A stretch of 64,000 nt of DNA, from the NCBI GenBank assembly GCA_047967505.1, contig CM106538.1. One strand, 5' to 3'. The number at the start of each line of letters is the position of its first letter. Position 1 is the stretch's first letter. This document shows, in pieces, positions 43,660-53,935 of this stretch. This stretch comes from Dipteris shenzhenensis. Taxonomy: Eukaryota; Polypodiophyta; Polypodiopsida; Gleicheniales. The position numbers were made by a program, and so were the translations under genes. The notes beneath the pieces were generated by a model. It searched no databases. It saw only the letters and a list, made by a program, of their open reading frames with translations, and was not told where the DNA came from.

Positions 43660-44520
43660 TTCATGGATGGACAAAAAAAAACTGATAGATCCTATGATAC
43701 CATGTGCATGGTGCTTGCTTCAAACCATAAAATGTTTTCTTTAGCTAACATATCTCGTGCTATTGTGCTAAATTTTCTTCAAAACCTTGGGGTTGCTACA
43801 TAGAAAACCTCTTCTTTGAGATCCCCACTCAAAGTAGGTAGCTTTCACATCCATGTGAAAAGCTAGCCATCCCCATAAGATGCAACTGAGGAATTGATAA
43901 AATGGATTGTACTCATAAAGCCAAGGTTCCTTCATGATCAATCCCTTCTTCCTATGTATACACAATCGAAAGAGTTTCTCCATTGCCCCATCTAAATGGT
44001 CTTTAACCATGTATGTCCATTTAGTGCCAACATAATTTTCCCCATGGGTGGATCAACCTAATCCCCACTCAGTAGGCTCCAAGGATTCCCACCATTTTGG
44101 ATATTCCATCCATCTTGTCAACTATAATATCCATCGCAACGTGCATCAAAGCATGATTGACCTTAGTATTGGCTTTCTTACTAGCTTCCCTTGTCCTTTC
44201 CAAAGAAGGTTGTCCCTTCATCTTTTGAAGAGTCAGCCTGGCCCACCTTGGTTGTTGTTATGCATACACAATGAGTTGTAAAACAAGTAGTGGATGCCCA
44301 TCCTCAATAATTGGCTACACATCTGAAATATCTCAAGTAAGAGAGCCTATGTCAACATGTCACTACTCATTGGGATCAAATTCAATCCCATCCAAGGCGA
44401 AGGCAAACGGGCTGCATGATCTTATTTTGGTTGAAGGAAATGTGTATTGATGATTATGCAATTCGGAGTGGGATTCCGAAGTCTAAAACCCTTACTCTCA
44501 CCAGTCTATACAAAAAATAT
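43660..44520 (-). pseudogene. Old Copia RT relic
   Basis: Minus-strand pieces of a Copia reverse transcriptase: TKWTYMVKDHLDGA (near 44010), FHMDVKATYFEWGSQ (near 43850), and a KKTFYGLKQAP-like segment (near 43710). Frames are interrupted by stops and shifts, and no YVDD survives in the part seen. It is more decayed than the other copies and its family cannot be assigned. Confidence 0.65.
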
Positions 44521-44623
44521 GTATTTAATCCCCATGTCATCAAGCTTTGATCTTTTGTTTTAGGGAGCCAAAGCACCCAAAAAAAGTCTCAAAGTAAACT
44601 ATATCCACCCCCTATGAGGGCAA
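44521..44623. other. Unassigned sequence
   Basis: Possible continuation of the Copia relic; nothing specific seen. Confidence 0.25.
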
Positions 44624-44711
44624 TTGTTGGTCATCTATGTAGCCATAGTTACAAGTTAAGTTTCCAAGCATTGTTGGTCATCTATGTAGCCATAGTTACA
44701 AGTTAAGTTTC
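44624..44711. repeat. 47-bp tandem duplication
   Basis: Two adjacent copies starting TTGTTGGTCATC at 44624 and 44671. They are identical over about 41 bp. Confidence 0.93.
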
Positions 44712-45178
44712 AAAGAGTCGGTAACAATAAATACCTTCATCTTCCATCATGGCTTTCAAGGGTATCTCCAAGTAAACTTAGCCTACCTAATTAATTTCGT
44801 CCTAGTATGTACTTGGATCTTGATCCTCGTCTAAAATTCTACCACTCTCAATTGCTCATCTTTCTCTTCTAGTTGCAGCATCCTCCATTTCATGGAACAC
44901 TCACATGTGAGTCCCTTTGTGCATCCTACCTAGTTTGCATCCATGGTGAAGGATAAAAATATGTTACCACAAATTATTGCAATAGGCGGAAACTACTTTC
45001 CAATGGTGTGCTTCCTCACACTCCTTCGGTGAAGAAGCTTCATGGCATGCTAGAAACATATTTCACAAGGTTTTACTCATTAATTATATATGATTGAAGT
45101 GACATGATGTAAAGCCTTGTACTTTTTGTATTATCTTCATGCATGGCCATTGGCAGTGATATCCAATCATCAAATCTA
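44712..45178. other. Unassigned sequence up to the Copia-2 insertion
   Basis: No gene, LTR or domain recognised. Confidence 0.35.
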
Positions 45179-45528
45179 TGTTGAGATATCGAGCTCCACT
45201 CGGGATATGCCAGGGTGACCGTTGTGTATTTATGTCACCGACTTGTTAGCTGGAGATGCGGTTGGTACACCGCCCACGAATAATAGCTGGATGACAGCTA
45301 TCCTTATCTACTCTAGTTTGTGGCTCAGTTAGTATGCCACCTTAGTTAGTTGAGTTTGGTTTGAGACCCACATATAGGGTTCTTCTATTTCTTTGTACGA
45401 GAGTTCTTTTGGCTTACACAACTAAGAAGAGGAAAACTGTTTTCAACCTCCACCTTTGTGTACTCTCCCATTGTGCATGTGAGAAAGCCGCAAGTGAGTC
45501 TCCTTCCCTCTCTCCCACTATCTTCACA
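45179..45528 (+). repeat. Copia-2 5' LTR (copy B4)
   Basis: 350 bp, TGTTGAGATATC...CTATCTTCACA. It differs from the 3' LTR at about four positions. Confidence 0.96.
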
Positions 45529-45541
45529 TGGTATCAGAGCC
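45529..45541 (+). other. Copia-2 primer-binding site (copy B4)
   Basis: TGGTATCAGAGCC directly after the 5' LTR, complementary to initiator-Met tRNA. Confidence 0.93.
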
Positions 45542-46072
45542 TTGTTCGTGGTAAGGAGCTCAAGAAAGCAAGCCAAGTTCGTGGTGTCCTGGTAAGAGGA
45601 CCAGTGTTGCTTTCCTATTTCGAGTTTGGGAGCAAATCTCTGCAGGTAGCACAGCCAGAAGTGCAAGAGTGCACTGTTTCAGATTGAGACGCCCTTCGCG
45701 GTGTGGCGAGAGCGTAGTATATGCTGCGGGCAAGGGCGAAGCCCTTAGTGACTTTATTTTTCTGATTTGAGGCCATTTCGGGGCTCGTTTTGAAGGTGGA
45801 AGTTCTTCGTAGGCACTCAGAAAAAGGCCCTGTTTTTGGCTGTGCAACCACTGCGCGGCTAGTCGGTGGAAAGTTGTCACAGAAATTGCATCGTATGCCT
45901 GTGTGCAGAGATATTGGGAGTTGCAGATTCATGCTTGTTGCCTGTTGATGCAAAATTGTCACTAGGAAGTGATTGTGTGGTGAAATACCACTTTCGTCAG
46001 TTTTGTAGATCTGCCCGTGTGAGGCAAAAGCTGTGTTTTTTGCAGTGACAGAATATTTTGCAGTGTTCTGTA

Positions 46073-49000
46073 ATGGCATCTGATTCTCTTTCACAGATTG
46101 TCACTGAAAAGCTTGACAAGAACAACTTCCAGGCATGGAAGTTTAGAATGACGAATTTCTTGATGGGAAAAGGCTATTGGGAATTCATTACAGGAAATGA
46201 AGAAGAACCTGTTCTTCCTAATGTTCCCAGTCAACAGGAAATGCAGGCATTCAAAGGATGGCATGAGAGAGCCAGGAAAGTTATGTACTGGCTGTCTATC
46301 AGTATTTCGGACTCCATGATTGTGCATATTCAGGATGCAAATACGCTAAAGGAGGCATGGGATACTTTGGCAAAAATGTACAGCACAAATACGCAAGCCA
46401 GGAAAATGCAACTCAAACAGGAGTTGCACAATGTGCAGAGAGAAAATTTGAGCATAAATGACTACCACATGAAAGTGAAGAAAATTGCAGATGCACTTGC
46501 TTCCATTGGGTCGCCAGTGGATGATGACGATTTGGTCTCTGTGACCTTGAATGGTCTAGGAAAGGATTATGCACAGTTCCGGACATCCATTGCCGTCCGT
46601 GAAAAATTTCCTGATTTTGAGGAGTTGATTGCTCTTCTAGAGGCAGGGGGAGCCAAAGAGGCCGTGGTGGATGGCAGAGAAGCCAAAATGCAAACAGCAA
46701 TGTTGAATGCTACTATTGTGGCAAAACGGGTCATATGGCTAAGGACTGCTACAAAAAGCAGGATGACATTATGAATGGAAAATTGCAGCAAGGCAATTAT
46801 GCATCTTCTAGCAGGCAGGGTGATGATAGAAATGAGCATCTATTTATGGTGCAGCATATGACCAATTCTGTGACAAGTGCAGAAGAACAAAATGATGTGT
46901 GGTATGTTGACTCAGGTGCGTCAAACCACATGACAGGTCATGCAGAATGGATGCAAGATACAAGGAAAATGGAGAAACCAGGATTTCTGGAGACTGGTGA
47001 CGATACTACACATCCTATTGTGCAGATTGGCGAAATTCCTTTGTCTATGCAGGATGGGAAAAAGAAATACTTGTCTGATGTATTTCATGTCCCGAACATC
47101 ACCAAGAACCTGGTTTCTATTGGTCAGATGGTTGAGCAGGGCTTGCAGGTCAGATTTAATCCTCATGGATGCTTTGTTGAGGATATGAAAAATAATGGTC
47201 GCTTGATAGCAAAAGGAAAGAAGAAGGGCAGGATGTTTACGTTGGATGCGGACATGCCTGAATTGAGTGCAGCAATGTTTGCACATGGGACCGGTGTAGT
47301 TGCAGATATTGATATCTGGCACAAACGCATTGGTCATGTTAATATACAGCGACTTAAATCAATGCAAGCCCAAAATATTGTTGCAGGATTTCCAAAATTC
47401 AAGGTTGCAGAAATGCACAAGGTTTGTGAAGCCTGTCAATTTGGGAAACAGGCAAGGAAACCTTTTCCTAGGCATGTTCAAGAGAGTAAAAAGCCATTGG
47501 AATTAATCCACTCTGATGTGTGGACTACAAAAGCTACATCTATTGGAGGCTGTCACTATTTTGTCACATTTATTGATGACTTCAGCAGAAAACTGTGGGT
47601 GTATTTTATGAAAAAGAAAAGTGAAGTGTTTGGGCACGTCAAAGCTTTCAAAGCTATGGTTGAAAAAGAAACAGGCCTGCAAATAAAATGCCTAAGGTCA
47701 CATGGAGGGAGAGAGTACCTCTCAAATGAGTTTGCAAGGTTCTTGCAGGAGCATGGCATAAAGCAGCAATATTCATGCAGTCATACCCCACAGCAAAATG
47801 GAATTGCAGAAAGAAAAAACAGGCATATTGGAGAGGTATCTCGGGCTATGCTAAATGAAAAAGATCTACCAGATTATTATTGGGCTGAAGCAGTTGCTAC
47901 AGCAGTCTATATAATGAATAGGACTCCCACTGCAGCAATACATGGCATGATGCCAGAGGAGATGTATACTGGTAGGAAACCAGATATTTCTCATTTGAAG
48001 ATTTTTGGTTGCATTGCCTATGTCCATGTGCCAGATGAGTTGAGGTCCAAGTTGGATCCAAAAGCTGAGAAGTGCGTCTTTATTGGTTATTCTCTGCAGC
48101 AGAAAGGGTATAGATGCTATAACCCTTCTACACGTAAGTTCACAGTGAGTAGAGATGTTGTTTTTGATGAGATGAGCAGCTGGTATAAACCAGTAAATGT
48201 GATGATTGATGTAGATGCACAAAATGGTAATGCTGCATAGAATGCACAGTAGCAATCACAAAATATCAGTGGACCTGGAGTGTCCTCTACCAGTGGTTCA
48301 CATACTTCGCCATGGACAGGCAGATTGAGATCAGGAGAATCCCCTCAAAGCAATGAAGAGAGTGGTACGCAGGTATCACGAAAAGGAAAAGAGAAGGTAG
48401 ATCAGCCCATGTATGATGTGAATGCAGGTCACTCTTGTGTGGATGGTGAATCCAGTGGCTCAGAACAGAGCATTGATGATGAGTCGGGTATTCCTTCTGT
48501 TGTTACACCTGGAGTAAGGAAGACCAGGGATGTTTTGAGAGCACCTGGAAGTGAGCCTATTTTGCGCAGGTCTACCAGGGTTAGGTATCCTGTGGATAGG
48601 CTGAAATATGATGGATTTACAGCCATTCACTATGCCTATATGGTCAAAGTGATACAGGAACCAGAACCCACTTCTTTTGAGCAAGCCATGGGTGGTTCAC
48701 ATACTTTGCCATGGACAGGAAGATTGAGATCAGGAGGATCTCCTCAAAGCAATTCAAATAGTGGTATGCAAGTATCACAAAAAGGAAAAGAGAAAGTAGA
48801 TCAGCCCATGTTTGATGTGAATGCACGTCACTCTTATGTGGATGGTGAATCCAGTGGCTCAAAACAGAGCCTTGATGATGAGTTGGGTATTCCTTCTATT
48901 GTTACACCTAGAGTAAGGAAGACAAGGGATGTTTTGAGAGCACCTCGTAGTGATCCTATTTTGCGCAGGTCTACCAGAGTTAAGTAGGATAAGCCATGGA

Positions 49001-50528
49001 TGAAGAAATGGATGCCTTGGATGCTAATGCTACATGGGAATTGGTGCCTTTGCCTAAAGGCAAGAATGCAATTGGTTGTAAGTGGGTTTATAAGATCAAG
49101 CACAATGCAGATGGTTCTGTGAATAGATACAAGGCAAGATTAGTTGTCAAGGGGTATGCACAGACATATGGCATTGATTATGAAGAAACTTTCAGCCCGG
49201 TTGCAAGGATGGCAACCGTAAGAGCAGCCATTGCTATGGCTGCATCAAAGGGATGGTCTTTACATCAGATGGATGTAAAGAATGCCTTCTGGCATGGTGA
49301 TTTGCAAGAAGAGGTCTTTATGGAGCAACTAGCAGGTTATGTTCATGCTATTCATCCCGAGTTTGTTTGCAGGTTGAAGAAAGCCTTGTATGGCTTGAAG
49401 CAAGCACCTAGAGCATGGTCTGACAAGATAGGGCAGTATCTTGTCACTACTGGCTTTCAGATTTCCAAGGCAGATTTCTCACTCTATGTGAGAAAAACAG
49501 AGAAAGGGATTATGCTGCTGGTCATTTATGTTGATGATTTGATTATCACAGGTGATAGTGATGAAGATATCCTTCATGTGAAAATGCTATTGAGGCAGAA
49601 GTTTGAGATGAAGGATTTGGGAGAGCTGCGTTATTTCTTGGGCATTGAGGTGATTAGATCACCAAGTGGGATACAGCTCTTGCAGAGGCAGTATGGATTG
49701 GACATGCTGTCCAAATATGGGATGATAGGCTATAAGCCTATTTCAGTTCCTTTGGAGCAGAATGTGAAGCTGAGCGCAGATGCAGGTGAGCTTCTGGAAG
49801 ACCCTACTATGTACAGACGCATAGTAGGAAGTTTGATTTACATGACTATTACTAGGCCAGATTTGAGCTATGCTGTTGGGTTGGTAAGTCAGTTTATGCA
49901 GGCTCCAAGGAAACCGCATTTGGATGCGGCTAGACGCATACTCAGGTATGTGAAGTCCACATTGCAGTATGGACTATTTTATGAGGCTGGAGTTCAGATA
50001 CAGTTGCATGGATACACTGATGCTGATTGGGCTGGTAGTATTTCTGATAGACGATCTACTAGTGGGTATGTGTTCTCTTTTGGGAGTGCTGCAGTTACTT
50101 GGAGCAGCAAGAAACAGCCTACAGTTGCCTTGTCGAGCATAGAGGCTGAGTACAGGGGTGCAGCAATGGCTGCATGTGAGGTAGCTTGGTTGCATAAGCT
50201 ACTCTATGATATGCATCAGTCTACAGATGGGCCAGTTGTCATTTATTGTGACAACATGAGCAGCATACACTTGGCAAAGAACCCAGTCTTTCATGCTAGA
50301 ACAAAGCACATTGAGGTGCATTATCACTATGTGCGGGAGAAGGTTTTACTAGGTCTTATTGATCTAGTTTATGTCAGCACAGAGGATCAGGTAGCTGACA
50401 TATTCACGAAAGCATTGGGCGCAGAGAAGCTGCGCAAGTTCAGAGACCTGCTTGGTGTGCAGGAATTGGGATTATGCTCCAGGGGGAGTGTTGAGATATC
50501 GAGCTCCACTCGCGATATGCCAGGGTGA
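46073..50528 (+). pseudogene. Copia-2 gag-pol (copy B4), deleted, duplicated and stopped
   Basis: Gag starts MASDSLSQIV at 46073. Near 46640 a deletion of about 190 bp removes the Arg/Gly-rich part and shifts the frame. The knuckle CYYCGKTGHMAKDC (about 46697-46745) and all downstream parts lie in another frame. Protease YVDSGASNHM (46900-46935) and integrase follow, but the second catalytic Asp is His (RSHGGREYLS, near 47700). TAG codons lie at 48238-48240 and 48253-48255. The integrase-RT linker is duplicated (399-bp period from 48295), then TAG at about 48985. RT (48996 on) keeps YVDD near 49530. RNase H keeps YTDADWAGS and CDNMSSIH. The frame ends inside the 3' LTR (50528). Confidence 0.94.
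48295..48987 (+). repeat. Tandem duplication in the integrase-RT linker of B4
   Basis: Unit 1 starts GGTTCACATACTTCGCC at 48295 and unit 2 GGTTCACATACTTTGCC at 48694 (period 399 bp). Unit 2 is cut short before RT. The units differ at many positions (for example SNEESGTQ and SNSNSGMQ), more than the LTRs do. Confidence 0.93.
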
Positions 50529-50838
50529 CCGTTGTGTATTTATGTCACCGACTTGTTAGCTGGAGATGCGGTTGGTACACCGCCCACGAATAATAGCTGG
50601 ATGACAGCTATCCTTATCTACTCTAGTTTGTGGCTCAGTTAGTATGCCACCTTAGTTAGTTGAGTTTGGTTTGAGACCCACATATAGGGTTCTTCTATTT
50701 CTTTGTACGAGAGTTCTTTTGGCTTACACAACTAAGAAGAGGAAAACTATTTTCAGCCTCCACCTTTGTGTACTCTCCCATTGTGCATGTGAGAAAGCCG
50801 CAAGCGAGTCTCCTTCCCTCTCTCCCACTATCTTCACA
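50489..50838 (+). repeat. Copia-2 3' LTR (copy B4)
   Basis: 350 bp, same ends as the 5' LTR. It contains the last 13 codons and the stop of the polyprotein frame. Confidence 0.96.
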
Positions 50839-50843
50839 ATCTA

Positions 50844-51339
50844 CTTGTCCATAACCAACATGTGGAGGAAGGTATGCAAAGATGGCTCCAAGACCTTGCT
50901 CTTGGGTATGAGTTGGTAGGATGCAGTGCATAGCCTGTGAAGTATTCTCTAGAAGAGGATGCATGCATGAATATCTCCATCAAGGCATCAGCTAATTCCA
51001 TTGATAGTGAGCCAAGGTTATATCACAAGGTTGTCTCTTCAAGCCACTTTGTCTTGGTTCCATCAGAAGGGAACGAAGCAGTTGGAAAATTGGTCTTTCT
51101 ATCAATGGAATATGCCCTATGCATGCAAATTTCAACTTGCCTTGAAGGTATGGAGATATAGCACCATTACTAGACAATTGTATTAAAAACTAGCTAATGG
51201 AATACTTAGCCTACGGGTCTTGGATTATGAGAAACCCATTATGCACAAAAAGGTACATCAAGTAACCCTAAGAAGACACTTTGGAGCCAAGCTTACTACC
51301 AAGAAGGTTCTCTAAGAAGGCGTCTAGTGGGGCATGCTA
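50844..51339. other. Unassigned sequence right of B4
   Basis: No protein domain recognised. It may be part of the same old Gypsy element as the next feature. Confidence 0.3.
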
Positions 51340-51930
51340 CTTCAAGATTCCCATCAGTAGTGTAGGATTTGTGATGTTCACCAAAGAATAGGATGACCTT
51401 ACCTGACAATCACATGCCACCAAAGCTAAGAAGACTAGAGGAAGCATTTCAAAGGTGGGTATTCGACTCCATCAGACTATTTAAGCAAGTCATCCAATCT
51501 ACCCAAAATAAGGAGATATTGTAGTCATCGACTATGCCACTCAATGGGCAAAAGCTAAGGCTTTGCAAAATAATACATAAGAATCATCATAGTTCAGCTA
51601 GTATTTGAAAGCTTCATTAGTGACCAAGGACCCCATTTTATAACCTAAATGTTCTCAGTCCTCACACAAGACTTCATGAGAATGCATTGAGTGGCTACTA
51701 TCTATCACCCTCAATGCAATAGGAAGCCTTAGTCAACCAACAATTGCTTAGGTCCTTACTAAGGCGTTCAATCTCAAAAGAACAAATTGGAACTTCAAGC
51801 TAGATTTTGTATTATGGAAATATCACATAGCTTACAAATTGATCGCCTTGCTAACTCCCTTCAAATGACACATAAGATAAAGGCAATAGTAGCATTATAA
51901 TTTCCTAACCTTAAGCCTTTGGATAGGGGT
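51340..51930 (+). pseudogene. Ty3/Gypsy integrase relic 2
   Basis: Plus-strand pieces of an integrase core: DIVVIDYATQWAKAKAL (about 51520-51575), FISDQGPHFIT (about 51612-51645, with the catalytic Asp), and VATIYHPQCNRKP (about 51695-51733), which corresponds to the Tyr-His-Pro-Gln-Asn-Gly stretch before the catalytic Glu. Stops separate them. The source differs from the minus-strand Gypsy relic at 19-25 kb, whose equivalent motifs read SDRGTHF and YYPQGNG. Confidence 0.72.
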
Positions 51931-53840
51931 CAACTACAAACTTGAGGCAGTTGTGGGAAACTTCTCCTATCCTTGCCAATAATGCCCTCATCGATAGTAG
52001 CAAGACCTCCTCTCCTGTGCTGGCATTCAGCTGCTCGATCTCCCTTTCAATAACCTCACCGGTAGCCTTCCTCACGATTTCTTCTCCAATTGTGGCAGTC
52101 TCCAGATGCTTAATCTCTCGGACTAATCACTTGGCTGGCTCCTTGCCATCTGGAATCGGTCAGCATTAATCCCTTCAAACATTAAATTGGGCGTAGAGGT
52201 AGAAGGAGGAACAGATTAGAAGCTGGTAGTGGAGATGCCTTTGGTTGTAAAGGAGTGTTGTCAGCTCTTTGTATGGCAACAAGGAACCAAACGATGGAGG
52301 TACAAAAAACGGCTCCACTCTTCAAGCTTTGTTATGGAAAAGGCCACCATTGCTGTAATGGAAGGCGAGGGGAAGGCAACAAAATGGAGGGGGGGAAGCA
52401 AGAATGCCACGCAAGTGATTCTTGAACTGGCAGTGAAGAAGGAGGTTGAGTGAAGCTAAGCTGGTGGGAAGCTTGCGAGGAGGAGGAGGAGGAAGCTTGA
52501 AGAACCCGAAGGAGCGAAGCAAGCAAAGAAGGATGAAGATAAATCTCAAGGACGAATTAGACGCTGGCAACGAGTAAGAGGAGTGGAAAGAAAGCTGAAG
52601 CTATTTGGGAACACAAATTCAAGAGGGCATGGACATCCTCTATAGACATGAGACGTGCATGCCCATCCGTGACCCTGCCAATTGCTAGGATGTTGCTAGC
52701 TAGCGTTTCTTCATGGAAAAACTTTGTCCACATCGTGGACCATCTGACCAGCTCGTTTCCCCCGCCATCGATCATGAGAAATCCCTTGTCACCCCTTGGT
52801 CACGAGGGAGGGTGCACCACTTGATTTTAATGTTATCTTGGTGGAGTCTTGGTGCCCAAGGCTACAAGTGATGGTCATTTCCTTCCTAAATTGCTTTCTG
52901 CTCAACCGAACGTGAGTAGCCTAAGAGGAGAGACAATTAAGAATGTATTCCAATACCTTTCCAACAACTAGTATTCTGTGTGAGAGATGGCCTCCCCCAA
53001 AGCCTTCTAGGCGCTATTTCTCTATCAGGCAACCCTTCTAGACAAGTTCATTGTAGAACCAGACCTAGAGAAGCAGGAGAAATCAAGCTACAAGGAGGAC
53101 GACATGCTTCGAAATTGGGTGTGCAACATGCAGCAGGCAAAGAGGGTTATCGTTTTTCCGGTTACATTGATGCAACTATGAGGCTTATAACATATGTTTT
53201 TGTGTAGGACATGGCATACACTTACTGGAAACAACTCGTTCAGCGTAGCGAATGTTGGCATCTAATAGCAGGATACAACCTTCTGACAGACCTAGACGTA
53301 CCATAGAACTGAGAGACCTTTACACCAAGCAATTACATGACATTTCACTATTGCTTATTAGATAAGGCCCCGTTTGAAATGGGACCACATCTGAAACCCA
53401 ATGAATTACTGTCTACTGTGTAGATTGGGTTACTATGACTAATGCCTTCGTTCTTATAAGCACCGACCGACTTCGAGATCCTACCACCAATGTTTATTTG
53501 TTGCACAAAGAACCATTAAACGTAAGGAGGACCTCGCGACTTTGAGACTACCAATCATTTGAAAGACAATAGACCTTCACAAAGACCCAAAACACTCGAG
53601 CAATAGAATGCATCAAGAAGGAGTTCATGTTATGCATGCATTCTTTGCTCTCGACAGGAAATCATGAGCGGCGAACTACTATGCTATGCACATCACACTT
53701 CTCTCCTTCTGCGATCATCAACCACGGTCGGAAGGAGCCTCCTCACACTCTCCTTTGCAAATGAGTGATACCTTCTCGCCAAGTATCCCTAGTTGCATAC
53801 TGTGACAATTTGCACCTCCTTGTGCTTCTGAATTTGACGG
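51931..53840. other. Unassigned sequence
   Basis: No gene or transposon domain recognised. A purine-rich patch (GGAGGAGGAGGAGG, about 52480-52495) explains some Leu/Ser/Pro-rich frames on the minus strand. No 5' LTR of the following Copia element could be found here. Confidence 0.4.
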
Positions 53841-53935
53841 GCTCCTAAGGTTCAAACATGATCATCCTGACCATTGGCACCCAACATTCGGGTCGATTGA
53901 TTGTTGCCATGATCTTTGAGTACATTGTTTGCACC

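Larger units (their letters stand above)
45179..50838 (+). mobile_element. Complete, youngest Copia-2 element (copy B4)
   Basis: 5.66 kb with two 350-bp LTRs (45179-45528 and 50489-50838) that are about 99% identical. The target duplication ATCTA is exact (45174-45178 and 50839-50843). The primer-binding site TGGTATCAGAGCC (45529-45541) abuts the LTR and CAGGGGGAG precedes the 3' LTR. Despite the recent insertion the coding region is defective. Confidence 0.96.
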
